Notes under the pieces: model-generated
Told to the model about the DNA's origin: nothing
The model's database searches: none
What the model saw: the letters and a program-made list of their open reading frames with translations, nothing else
Made by a program: the position numbers and the translations under genes
Part shown: piece by piece, positions 28,909 through 40,123 of the stretch
How positions within the stretch are numbered: position 1 is the first letter of the stretch
How the letters are laid out: each line of letters opens with the position of its first letter
DNA from: Obelidium mucronatum
Taxonomy: Eukaryota; Chytridiomycota; Chytridiomycetes; Chytridiales; Chytriomycetaceae
NCBI GenBank assembly: GCA_025765595.1
Contig: JAIVFH010000243.1
Location: 1-40,348, forward strand
Reading direction: 5' to 3'
DNA length: 40,348 nucleotides

Positions 28909-29325
28909 ATGGCCGACTTTACTCAAATCTGCATGACCTGTGAAAAGAACCTCCAACACGATGGAATCTATTGCTCCATGAACTGCCTACGGACAGACTT
29001 TGGCATCATCCCGTCAACTACTACAGCCACATCGAAAACAAGAGATGAACTTGGTTGGATTAACGCTCGGAACTCTCACCGAAAAACGTCGCCGTATTTG
29101 CCCGCAACCATCTTTGCCAGCGAGCCTATTCTCGAGTGCCCACCATCACCAACGCTCTCTGCTTCGTCATCTTCAGATTCTCCAGTATACAGCCGAAAAT
29201 CATCTACTGTATCATCAAGCCTGTCAAGGAGCAGTACTACATCGGATATTGCGGACATTACACAGTCTATTTTGGCACCCACGTTTTCACTCGAATTCAA
29301 ATCTCGTCCAAGAAGAAGATTTTAA
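28909..29325 (+). CDS. Ecl1-like zinc-binding protein, copy 3
   Basis: 138 aa, single exon. Starts M-A-D-F-T-Q-I-C-M-T-C-E-K-N-L, then D-G-I-Y-C-S-M-N-C-L-R-T-D-F, giving the C-x2-C / Y-C-S-x2-C pair. A Ser-rich middle with S-S-L-S-R-S-S-T-T follows. The end is I-L-A-P-T-F-S-L-E-F-K-S-R-P-R-R-R-F. Nearly the same length and intronless structure as copy 2 indicates a recent tandem duplication. Confidence 0.8.
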   Translation: MADFTQICMTCEKNLQHDGIYCSMNCLRTDFGIIPSTTTATSKTRDELGWINARNSHRKTSPYLPATIFASEPILECPPSPTLSASSSSDSPVYSRKSSTVSSSLSRSSTTSDIADITQSILAPTFSLEFKSRPRRRF

Positions 29326-29763
29326 GCATTCTGATGCACATCATTGTGATGGATTATACCCCTCTCGTTTCTGTGTAGTTTTTGTTCATTTTGTATTATT
29401 AAAAAAGAGAACGATCAAATCAGATCGCAACGCAATAAAAGCATTTCATTCCCAAGATGTATTCTCTCATACTGTGTATGCCACCATGGATTATATGCAA
29501 ACTGTTGGGTCGCTTGAAGCTGTCTCTTTTTTTTTGGATGAAAACGCATCATTCTATCAAATCCGTAAAAACACGCTATGGTGATCCAGATGTTTGAGGG
29601 AATGAATCTGGCCTCAAGCTTAAAAAAAACTGTGGCTAAATGATGTTTGGGAATGAATGTAAAAAAAATTGTGGCTGAATGAAAAAAAAAAAAAAAAAAA
29701 AAAAAAAAACTGTGGCTAAAAAAAAGAAGGACGGAAAAAAAAGCAAATACGGAACTCCTGACC
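29326..29763. other. intergenic region with A-runs and a degenerate short repeat
   Basis: 438 bp. Between 29615 and 29720 a unit resembling aactgtggctaaatga recurs about three times, separated by A-runs, the longest 28 A at 29682-29709. No gene seen. Confidence 0.5.
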
Positions 29764-32611
29764 ATGATCATCCCTTTCATTCTTTTGTCTCAATGGGTTA
29801 CAGCGACTGTTGCCAGTCTTGACATTTCATGGCCAAATGAACCAGTTCAAATCGAGTCCATCGAGAAACCTGGACTCTGCTGGAGCCGGCTTGAAGAACC
29901 GCTCCACCCAGTTCTCCTCAACCCGTGTCAGACATCTGCAGAGATCGCCGACCAGATATTTCTCTCTTTGGATGAAGTAAGAGTTAATTTTTTTCCGTTT
30001 CCTTTTGTTAAGCACCTCAGCATTCAGTTAGCAGTTGACTCTCGAGGATACCTTACATACAGCGCCGACACAAGCAATCAATTTATAATGTACTCCGATA
30101 GCACCATTCGATACAGCAGCGATGCAGGAAAGTGTATCGCATTGACAGTGGTGGGAAGTTCGGAGACGCACGTCACCTTAGCTCTTTCGGTGCAAAATTG
30201 TTTGCCATCCCAAAAGAGCCAGCAGTTCAAACTTCTTACGGGCATCAAACTTGTCGAATCGGTTGATCCAGATCATGGACTTTCGGATAGCTTAACTGAA
30301 GAAGCCCTTGCGAAACGTGATTCTCCTTCTTCTTCATCTACGTCAACGTCTTCGGCCTATGCCAGTGCTTCATCCAGCAGCTCTTCTGCTTACGCCAGTT
30401 CATCTTCGAGTAGCAGTACCTACTCAACGTCAACGTCAACGTCTTCGGCCTATGCCAGTGCTTCTTCCAGCAGCTCTTCTACTTATGCCAGTTCATCTTC
30501 GAGTAGCAGTGCCTACTCAACGTCAACGTCAACGTCTTCGGCCTATGCCAGTGCTTCTTCCAGCAGCTCTTCTGCTTATGCCAGTTCATCTTCGAGTAGC
30601 AGTACCTACTCAACGTCAACGTCAACGTCTTCGGCCTATGCCAGTGCTTCTTCCAGCAGCTCTTCTGCTTATGCCAGTTCATCTTCGAGTAGCAGTACCT
30701 ACTCAACGTCAACGTCAACGTCTTCGGCCTATGCCAGTGCTTCTTCCAGCAGCTCTTCTGCTTATGCCAGTTCATCTTCGAGTAGCAGTGCCTACTCAAC
30801 GTCAACGTCAACGTCTTCGGCCTATGCCAGTGCTTCTTCCAGCAGCTCTTACACTTACGCCAGTTCATCTTCGAGTAGCAGTACCTATTCAACGTCAACG
30901 TCTTCGGCCTATGCCAGTGCTTCTTTGAGCAGCAGTATCATTATAGCTTCACCGACTGTGAACAGTGATGCTTTGCCTGCCCCAACAAGGGATGCTCCTA
31001 TTACTTCAGATAGTGTTGTCAAAACTACAGAGACAATGTGGACATCAGGACTACCCACTGCATCTGCTACCTCGACTATTGGACTTGCCTCCACTGTCCG
31101 CCCCTTAACAACTTCAACAATTGAATGTCTTTCTTCTTGTCTTCCTGGCACGTGCGGTGCTATTTCTGATAACTGCGGAGGACTTTTGAAATGTGGGCCG
31201 TGTTGCGATCCACGTCGGCTTGATTTTGGCGGTGTCGCAAAAAACGAAGCAATTGTCGAAAAGGCTGTTGCAATTATTCATTCTGTACAATGTTCCAAAT
31301 CCTGCCTCTCGAATGCAAGTTTGATTTCAACATTAAAACAAACATTTTCAAATATTGAAATTCTCACGACAGATACGGGGTATGAATGCATTTATGGGGG
31401 GTCAAACTGTCGGCTTAATGGACTCTCTTTGTTTGAATATGGATCTTTCGGGATTTAACGACTGTGCGGTTGAATCCAAAAGCGGCCCTTCACTTTGTTC
31501 TTCTCCCAACGACATAAATTCTGTGTACGCAATGGAGTGCATTCTACAAGCTTTATGTTCCAGTTTGTCTTCTCCAGCAGTTGCCCAATATATTCCTCCA
31601 ACCGATGTATCGTCAAAATCACCAGGTCTTGTCTTTGTTATTCCTGAAACAGAGCCTGTCACGTCTGTTATGGTGTCATACTTGGACAAAGTCAATATAC
31701 CGCTAGAATTATTCATTCAGAAAACGAAGAGAGGCGCCCTCGATCAATTGCAACGCTTTTACTTTGTACTGCCAAAGTTTGAATTCACAACATCTGCTGT
31801 CATTGAATTCAAGTTGAGCTATACTGTTTGCAAAAATAATTTTGCGGATGGCAAATGCGCTGGGCCCTCTGCCATTCGGCAAAGAGACGTTGCTGTTACC
31901 CCTCCGGAACTTCTTGGGTGCACCGCACCAACAACAACAATTACGCAAACACGTACAAGTAGCATTGCTCCTGGTACTACGAAAAGTTTTAAAACCGCTA
32001 TGACTACGACTACTACACCGATTGCTACTACGGCTACTACAACTGAACCTCCAGCAGCTACATCTGATGCCCCCGATCTTTTCATCAATTGCACAGGAAA
32101 CTGCAAGATTTGCTTGACTTATGGATCAAATTTCGTTCGCCAACAATGCAATCAAAACGAAATCAGTGCACCTTTATTTGGTTCAACAACGGCATCAATC
32201 GCATCGGCAAGGATGACGTCTTCCAATGCCCTCAAAGTTTACCTTGCACAAGATTCGTTTGTCGAATCAGTTCTGATTCACGTTTGCATTGCTATCGAAT
32301 CAGGAATAGTTGGTCAGATTTGCGATCAAACGATCGCGAATTCGATACCTGTGTATGTCCCAGTTGGTTTACCAGAGAATGAGCAATCCGGCATTGTTCG
32401 TCCTTTCGCGCCGCAAAACCCAGTGAATACATCCGTCGTTTCTGATGATGTGAAAAATCCAGAAGTTCGTATTGGCGAGAGTATGAACAATCACCGAATT
32501 GTTTCCAAACTGGAGTCTGTGTCAACGAAAGGAATATTCATTGCAGGCAGCTCTGCAAAAAAAAATTCTATCTCAATTGCTTTATTATGCTCTGTCGTTT
32601 TCTATTTGTGA
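29764..32611 (+). CDS. large Ser/Thr-rich cell-surface protein with GPI-type end
   Basis: Likely exons are 29764-29976, 30028-31379 and 31483-32611 (about 897 aa). The first acceptor could instead be at 30012, and the ORF is open across it. Intron 2 (103 nt, GTATGA...TTTAAC...AAAAG) restores frame exactly. A signal peptide (M-I-I-P-F-I-L-L-S-Q-W-V-T-A-T-V-A-S) precedes a domain of about 130 residues resembling a ricin-type beta-trefoil (weak: G-L-C-W-S, G-K-C-I-A-L). Next comes a 31-residue Ser/Ala/Tyr/Thr repeat, then a Cys-rich stretch (C-L-S-S-C-L-P-G-T-C). A long beta-rich region with scattered cysteines and a Thr-rich stalk follow, and the C-terminus is hydrophobic (S-I-S-I-A-L-L-C-S-V-V-F-Y-L), as for GPI attachment. 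Probably a wall or adhesion protein. If intron 2 were false, the gene would be frameshifted. Confidence 0.68.
30349..30935 (+). repeat. 93-bp coding tandem repeat (31-aa Ser/Ala/Tyr/Thr unit)
   Basis: Units start at 30349, 30442, 30535, 30628, 30721, 30814 and 30901. The first five are exactly 93 bp, the sixth is 87 bp (one tcaacg fewer) and the last is partial. Copies differ at only a few bases, so the array is young. Each unit encodes two A-Y-A-S blocks in Ser runs, followed by T-Y-S-T-S-T-S-T. Confidence 0.95.
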
Positions 32612-32698
32612 TCAGAAAATAAATCATGATGGAGATCCATACAACCTTCAAACAATCCATGAATAGAGCCGCTCCCCAACTGTAGAGAATATTATCAA

Positions 32699-33011
32699 AT
32701 GAACTATTTAACTTGTTGGTGCATCGTTTGTCATTCGCGTCTCTATGTAAGTGAAATGGAATCAATTTGTTTCATTTCCCGCTCCAACTTTCTTTGCGGA
32801 CCAGCACGATGGGCTGTACTGCTCAAAAGCGTGTATGTGTGAGGATTGTAAACCTGTTCAAGAATCAGGAGAGAAGAGCGAGGTTCCGAATTTTCATCGT
32901 AGCTGTGGTGACTGTCGAGGAATAAGAAATGTCAATACATCGGTACCTGCGGCTTCGAACCCATTGGAATTTAAGTGTCGGATTCATCGAAAAGGCAACC
33001 AACAACAATAA
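32699..33011 (+). CDS. Ecl1-like zinc-binding protein, copy 4 (diverged)
   Basis: Exons 32699-32746 and 32805-33011 (intron 58 nt, GTAAGT...CCAG) give 84 aa. Starts M-N-Y-L-T-C-W-C-I-V-C-H-S-R-L-Y, then H-D-G-L-Y-C-S-K-A-C. The intron sits at the same place as in copy 1, between the C-x2-C and Y-C-S halves. The middle has extra cysteines (C-E-D-C, C-G-D-C), unlike the other copies. The terminal motif is degraded to N-P-L-E-F-K-C-R-I-H-R-K. Its start lies only 88 bp after the stop of the surface-protein gene, so it has almost no room for its own promoter. Confidence 0.72.
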
Positions 33012-33058
33012 ACTACAATTTATTGGTTACAATGCTGAAGAACTACTGTAGTCCGCGA

Positions 33059-36000
33059 TTACTCATCATCCGATTCATCAGACTGCTCAACTAATGCCGC
33101 ACGGCTCTGGCTTCGCTTGGGTCGATCTGGCGCAGGGGATTCGAAAGGAGTGACGGCATTGGAGCGATTGGTGCCGTTGTTTCCCTTTATGCTGGACCTT
33201 CTTGCCTTCTTTGCTGGAATGGTTGACGACGAAGCGGCGGTGGCCATCGAAGAACGTTTCTTCCCTTTTGGTTTTACAGGAGATGCGACAGTTTCCCCTT
33301 CGTTTGATTCGTCCGCATCTTTTGACGAATCCGCTCCTTCTCCAAACATATCGTCATCATCATCTGGGCCTACTCCAACGTAATAATCTGTGTTCATCAG
33401 CTCGACAAACTAAACAAAAAGGTGTTAAATCAAGGCAAATTAAAAGTTCGGAAATTCCCACCAATTCCAACTGTTCCATCATGTTTTTTTTTGATGACAG
33501 CATCTTCTGATTAGCATACGGCCACCTTGCCCAGTCTATCACGGAGCTTGCGCTTGGTTGACGAATTGCAGGTCTTGACTTTTCTGTATTTCTAGAAGAC
33601 TCTGATGGAGTAAATCGGCGACATTTACTTTCGAATCACATAGTAAAATAAGTGTAATTCTCAATGCGACAGTCACGATCCATACCTCTCTGACAGATCA
33701 TAAAGCTTTTGCAAAAAGGACTTCAGATTCACAAGCATTCCAATCAAAACCGAGCTTTTAGCAGTCAAATTCAAAAGATCTGGTTGAAGTTGGTTCAAAT
33801 CTAAAGCCAAAAATCATTTAAGTCACTCACTTTCGTCTGTCTGGGCTTCTCCTTTCAATTCCTCGATCGCCTTTAAAATCGTCTCGCCTGATACGGAGAG
33901 CACTTGGCAAATGTGGTGAATAATACCCAAAACTTCATCCAAACTCTTGTAATTCAAAGTTGCCAATGTGTCAGCAATAAATCGACCATAGGGAATAGCC
34001 TCGTCCTGATCAATGAAAGATAAGAATTGTAAAAAATTCACTGGTAAACAAGAGAGAAATGACATACTTGTGCAACTGCTGCATCCATATCAAAACTTCG
34101 AACAAGTGTCGCCAAAAACTCATTTCGGCGCGGACGCTTCACTTGAATCTTGGCATACATATATGATAGAAGCGCTAAAGGAGATTGTCCGGCAACTGAG
34201 CCGTCCTCGTTGAGATGGGATTCCATGATATAGGCTTGAGTTTGCAATTAAGAATTGGAAGAGTACAAACGAATACATCTACAAACCGGAAGCCCATACA
34301 GGATTCTCCACCAATCCATTGGTCTCGACAGCGCTTCGTTCCAAGTTCATACGGTACTCAAACGCCCTTTTAACACACTCTCCAGTTTTGCTATGAATAA
34401 ATGACTGATGCTTCTCCGCCATATTATCGTATAAAGCGATTGCTCGATCACGGACACTTGGAATGACGCTGGTATGCATTGCAACAACGTATGGAACGCA
34501 CTGTGATACCGAAAAATTAGTAATCCAAAATAAAAGACGCAAAAATGTCTTACTAGCAGCGGATGAACCAATCCTTGATCAGTTATTATGCAAACAGCAT
34601 CAAAGGCAATCGTACTTAACGTGGCGTCTGTGTCCATCAATCCATCCAGTATATAGCCAACATACATTTGTATTAAACTGCCGCTGACTCCCGCATCTGC
34701 CATTTCATCTGCGTCTCCGATCAAAACCTTGATATCAACACTCTTTGCCTTGACGCTTTGTAATTCTGTTGGCGTTTAACGATAAGTAGACGAATGACGG
34801 GAGAAAAAAAGATTAAAATACTTTTGGCCATCTCCTCATTCATCATTCGAATCTGCTCGTTTTTCAAAAAGTTCACAAATATTTTAATCAGCTCGATTCG
34901 ATGAGAGATTAAACCCGTTTTGAAGACTTTATTCATGAGGCCTTGAGACCGGTTGGTGATCATCAGACCTGGGTGGGCAATAAACAGATTACCTAAATAA
35001 TAAGAAATAAGTCCTTCGTGTGACAATGAAACAATATCCAAACCGAAGGCCTGTAGTGCGATCGCCTTCAGCTCAGGAGACGAAGCCCGCTCTGCAAACA
35101 GATCAACATATTCATAGACAGAGTTCAAAACATTCGGAAAATTAGCAATGTCTGTCGCAGCTTGATCTACGGAAGGATCAGATTTCGATTGTAGCCCTCA
35201 AAAACATACCTTTCAAAAGCCCACGATTTTTATCAAAGTTGAAGTGGCGGACCAAAAGCGATACAATAATTAGTCCCCTGGCAATCGCTCTGGCATTCGC
35301 TGGGTTCAGACACCCTTTGTATCCTGGAGATGAATCGATCATCGCTCGACTCTTTTGAAAATTATCCAGACAAGTCTTAAGGACTTTAGTCAACTTAAAA
35401 TAGTTTTTTGTGACATGGTGAACAGTATTCGTCAGACATGGAACAATAAGATTCACAGCCTGATTTTTTCGTGTCAGTTGGGCAATTAAAACAAACGCGA
35501 AACCTACAGGCAATGAGCCCCTTGACAACAACGCAAGCAAATCGCCCTCAATCGCTGCCATGAGATTTAAGTCGGGCTCGTTCGAACAAGGAATCACGCC
35601 TCCAAGAATGGAAACAACTGCCGCCGTAATTTTCTCCTCACGGAGCTTTGCCAATCGTTCTTCTTCTCCTCTTAATGTAGGTAATACGCCACTTTTAAGG
35701 TATGTATGGAACATTTTAATATGAGGAAGCAGAAGTTGTGGAAGCACACGAGAAATTTGGCTGAGAAGAATTAATGACGTCCGAACAAGATCCTGGATAC
35801 AAACGATATTTCTGTAAATAAAAATATTGGCTAACGAAGAGCCAACTAACTTTGTCTCCGCTTTCTTCTGCGCCAAGAATACCATCTGTCAAACACTCCA
35901 CTAAAGTCCTTGCCACAATTACAACATCCCGCTTCTTAATCAAGGAAGTATCCAGTAACTGTTTCATGATATCGCCGATAGCGTCAGCATTATTCACGGC

Positions 36001-39000
36001 TGTGACGGAATCGGCGACACGAAGCAGCAACGCAATTCGACACTTGATTTCGAATTTACACTGAACCGATTGGTCCACATAAGCACCACTCCTTTTACAC
36101 AGATGGGCTATAATCATGTCAACTGTTTCGTCACTCTTTTGAATCAACCCCGATATTTGAGGGGTGTCCATTTTGAAAGGCGCAAACCAGATTTCAGAGA
36201 GGGCTTTCAGTGAAAGGTCCTGAACAACTATTAGATTCGAACCATCCATGGACCTGGCATACCTGAATCGAAGTTTCTTCATCAGACACGCGAGCCATAA
36301 TTTTGCAAACAATCTCAACAGAACGGTCCATCATGCTTAACGGTATCGTAACACCATCATTAGCTTCTTTCAAAATGATTGATCCCAGCAAATCTTTCAT
36401 CAACTTGATAACACGTTTTCTAACCGCTGCACCGACATCCTGGAAACAAAAACTAAGGGATGCGCTTGAAGGAGAAAAAAGCAAGAGAAACACCCACCAA
36501 CATTCGTGGAATCAACAAAGGATAATACTCGGCAATCAGCACCTCGTTATAGTCTTTCATCAAATAACTGGCCACAAGCTCCACTGCTGCATCTCGCACC
36601 ATTTTACTGGGATCCAACAATCGGTTTGAAATTACAGTCTTGACACTGGCTAAACTTAAAACTGTCGCATCCACTGAAACGACGTCTGACAATGCTTTCA
36701 AGGACCGCGTTCGTAGAGTGACTGTATCGCTGTCTAAGCAAGCGAGAATATACTGTAAAAGGGTTTCCCGAATAGACTGCAATGGGGAACGGCGAAAGTT
36801 GCACCACGTCCCAATTTTGAGCATGGTTTCCGACGAGAGGTTTGCAGGCAAAACGGGGGCAGTCAGCCATATAGACTTTGAAGTATTTGCTGACAATTTT
36901 GTATCCAAAGATTCGCAATATTGAAGCAAAATATTGCGGACAGTGGATAAGAGGGGATCCGTCATGTTTGAGATGTTTGATAATGCCGATGACAAGGAGT
37001 GGAGCCAACAGAAAACATGAAAAGAGCGAGCACTCTGTAAGCGAGTGCATTAACAACTATTAAAAAAGGCAATAAACGGAATTCACCCACATCGTAACCA
37101 AGATCATTGTCTCTTCCCAATTTCAAGAAATCTATAAGGATAGACTGTACTTCCCACAATCCCAAAAGCTTGGAAATACTCAGTTCATTTGATTCAGTTG
37201 TCAGTGAGCCTTGAATTTGATTTGAAAATTGCTCAATTATAGTTGTGTCCGCAACTCCTTCCAACTTCAGCCCAAGAGACTTAATATTTGCTGATGCACA
37301 CAAGCGAGAAGTTAATTGCCCTAAAAAATCTAACGCAAGAGATTTGAGAGCAGTTTCGCCAGCTCTTTTGTCATCTAAAGTTTGCGTCTACGTGTCCTCA
37401 ATAAGTTTCAGTCTTGTAAATTATCATGGCTGCCTAACCATTATCTTGCACAGAAGCAGCAACAAAAAGTCCGCTCCTGGCCATTCGGGTTCCCCAAGAA
37501 CCAACAGGAAGTCGTCGATCAAGTTCTCAAAGATGACTCTCAATTCGCTTTCTGTTGACGAAACAAGGGATCTCCGTCCGGGCGTTCCGCTCTTTTCCTT
37601 CCCAGCGTTATCGGCGAACGATCGAGACAGCAAGTACTTCAAAAAAAATATTCCACAGGATTGAGCGGAATCCAAACCATGTTTTGCAGTTGATAGAATC
37701 TACACTTAAGTTCTTCAGCTACCACAAACCAAAACCTCTTATGAAACAGTCACACCTTTTCTACAACTAGGCGTTCTTGATTCCGTCCCGCTGCACCTTC
37801 CGTCATGGAATCTAGACCTTGCGAGACTTGCAAAACAACATCCCGAACCTCTTTTACGGTGTCAACAACTTCTACGCCATGAAAAGTACTCTGTACTAAG
37901 GTCAAGACTAAGGCAGAGACCATCTGAATCGCTTTCCCGTTCCTGAGCCTTTGAAAATCGGTCAATTCTCGAAAGAAAACACCATAATATAAGCTAGCTC
38001 ACTTGTAGAGCCTCATGCCGCGTTTTACGGTTTGCAATTTGACAAGATATCCAGCTATTTCTTCCAATATTGGAATGCGATGGCTAGTCGCCTGAGCGAA
38101 AACAGAACGTACAACATCGATACAATTCAGTTGAACTTTCTCCATCCCGATAAACACTGATATAGAGTTTGATTCTATGAAGAAGGCAGGAATACACATC
38201 ACATATGTCTGTTGCTTGAATCAGAATAGAGATGTAGTCGCGAATTATAAATATGCATACCGCAATAATCAAACTGTCGTTGAGACTCTGGCGAGAGAAC
38301 ATAGAGACTAGCAATCGCAACACGTAACAGAGCTTGTTGGCGATTTGAACGCATTTTTTCTTCGTGTTGGAAGAGTCCAGGAGGTCGCGTAAACTAGAAT
38401 TCTTGTTGGCTTCATCTAAACTCGGATGTCATCAGTTTTGAAACAACCATCAAAGAAATGCTATCACCTGATTCGTCAGAATATAATTTGACAACAGCAA
38501 AAAGCTCGGAAAATCTGCTCTTAACCATTGCTATAAGCGAAGCTATTGTTTCTTCACCATATCCCTAGCGTGTTGTGAGCAAACACCATGGACGCCGGCA
38601 AGACCTACCCTCTTTGAGCCAATGGATCCATTGATGACAACTAAAACCAAGCACGCGGCCTCTAATCCAAGAATGGATGCTTCGAATGTTCGCTCAAACC
38701 CAATTTCAGGGGTTTCATCCTGGCCACGGTCATCCTCAGCATCTTCTGCGTCCCTCTTCTGCTACCTTTCCTGATGCAGATGGCTTCCCAAAAGTAATGA
38801 TGCATTCACATCCCAACCAGCACTTTCTCGCACACACGCAAAATTCTTTTTGTCCATTGATCTCCTTCTTCTTCTTCCAAAGCTTCAACTAATTGCTGCC
38901 CTTTTCCCATATCTAAAAGGCGTCCTGAAGGATCTATGAATCGACTCCATGGCGGCAAGAGTTGGAAATCCAGATTGCGCGTCAATTAAAGGAGAAGAAT

Positions 39001-39540
39001 CCAGTTCTCCTGCATGTATAAGATCGTCGGCCTTTAGCAGAGACGTTATGGAGTCAACGCATTTGGATAAAACGTCTGTAATATTTGGTTTTGTTGTCGT
39101 TGGTGTTGGAGTTCGATGCAATAAATGGATGGACTCAACTCTTCCAAGCACCATCGGAATTAATTGCAACAGATTCCTGCTCTTCATTTTCTACGGCAGG
39201 AGTGGAGACGATTGAGTTCGAGTTACGTCGCTTCGAAGATGCAGGTGGGTGGGACAGCGCGAGATTTTGGCTTGCGAGAAATGGGAGAGTTACGGGCGGT
39301 TCATTCATTGTGGAAGGAGTCTTTTCAAACGAGTCAAGTGATCGAGAACGGGTCAGGGGGCTCTCTAGGTCGTCTAAATTTGTGGGAAATCAGCGATCCA
39401 GAAATGAAGAATCTGTAGCCTAAAAAAAAACCTGTATTCGTTTCCAAGTATCGCATTTGAACCTCCATTTGCTCCTCAAGTGGCATCAACAACGATTGGT
39501 TCAGATTCGCCAAGAACGTGGATGCATTTGTCGGTCCCAT
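33059..39540 (-). CDS. Scc2 / NIPBL / Mis4 cohesin loader, 23 exons
   Basis: HEAT-repeat subunit of the cohesin-loading complex. Minus-strand exons: 39540-39432, 39373-39152, 39075-38818, 38758-38609, 38564-38468, 38415-38261, 38208-38003, 37948-37756, 37699-37439, 37387-37091, 37034-36498, 36439-36263, 36219-35851, 35792-35508, 35459-35210, 35160-34822, 34765-34554, 34500-34287, 34234-34068, 34005-33831, 33800-33686, 33627-33462, 33409-33059; about 1,750 aa. Diagnostic blocks: R-S-L-K-A-L-S-D-V-V-S-V-D with R-D-A-A-V-E-L-V; R-M-L-D-V-G-A-A-V-R-K-R-V-I-K; D-Q-G-L-V-H-P-L-L-C-V-P-Y-V-V-A-M; I-I-H-H-I-C-Q-V-L-S-V-S-G. The C-terminal tail is basic and acidic, typical of the family. Exon 39075-38818 needs a one-base phase change to stay in frame (see findings); all other joins fit. 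Introns are 30-76 nt. Confidence 0.93.
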
Positions 39541-39795
39541 TGGTTAGCTTAAAAGAAAACGCGTTACAATAGTAAAAAATTGCTTGACTATGTCAGCTCA
39601 AATACGAACAAGCCTTATCAGTGGGTAACTCTAATCCTCTTGAACAAAAGTCGAGTGATTTCTGGGCCAAGTATGACATTGGCTCAGTGTATTGCGCATT
39701 CGCATTGGCGTTTGAAAAGAGCTCGTTGCGTTGATAAAAGCATCGCAGTTTCTGTGGAGATGAGTGATGAATAACAGGTTATAAACTTCGGAGTT
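39541..39795. other. intergenic region upstream of the Scc2 gene
   Basis: 255 bp. A frame stays open on the plus strand at 39580-39774, but it has no ATG and no recognisable content. Presumed promoter of the cohesin-loader gene. Confidence 0.35.
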
Positions 39796-40104
39796 TTACA
39801 TTGGATTCGTCTGCTTGAGCAGTGCTTTCATCTGGGACCAAATCGCAGCTTCGTCCTCATTTGACTCGAGCACACGATCATCGACTTCAAGCAAAGTAAA
39901 GGGTGGTCGATGCAGGGCCAGGGATGGGAGCAGAAGCGAGGCTGTGAGTGACGCAGCAGTCAACCAAACAGCAAACAGCAAAAGACAGAAATCAGCAACA
40001 AACAGTGCATCGCTGTAGTCAGCCCCGCTGGCGCTTGTCTCGCCCGAGTGTTCTGTTCGTCGGCGCGCCAGCTTTCGATGGTCCAGTCCGAAGAGGTCAT
40101 AGCT
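39796..40104 (-). CDS. C-terminal part of an unrecognised protein with a membrane helix
   Basis: Open frame of 103 codons ending at the TAA at 39796, without an in-frame ATG in its first 90 codons, so it needs an upstream exon. It has a basic stretch (H-R-K-L-A-R-R-R) and a hydrophobic segment of about 30 residues (F-C-L-L-L-F-A-V-W-L-T-A-A-S-L), then an acidic helical C-terminus. A different frame from an ATG at 40100 gives a 46-aa ORF that also ends hydrophobically. I could not decide between them or find a clean join to the ORF at 40124-40348. Confidence 0.35.
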   Translation of the reverse strand, partial: SYDLFGLDHRKLARRRTEHSGETSASGADYSDALFVADFCLLLFAVWLTAASLTASLLLPSLALHRPPFTLLEVDDRVLESNEDEAAIWSQMKALLKQTNPM

Positions 40105-40123
40105 TTATTCTTCAGTAAAATAT

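Noticed and set aside
29136..29378. Additional plus-strand ORF overlapping Ecl1-like copy 3
   Set aside because: Out-of-frame shadow lacking an ATG in a sensible context.
30308..30928. 206-codon repetitive ORF in another frame of the surface protein
   Set aside because: Frame shadow of the 93-bp repeat; no start context or domain.
31380..31482. Frameshift that would make the surface protein a pseudogene
   Set aside because: A GT-AG segment of 103 nt with a TTTAAC-like branch restores the frame exactly, and downstream coding quality including the GPI-type tail is intact.
33059..39540. Numerous separate short genes on both strands across the cohesin-loader region
   Set aside because: The minus-strand pieces join through short GT-AG introns into one Scc2/NIPBL protein; plus-strand ORFs are shadows.
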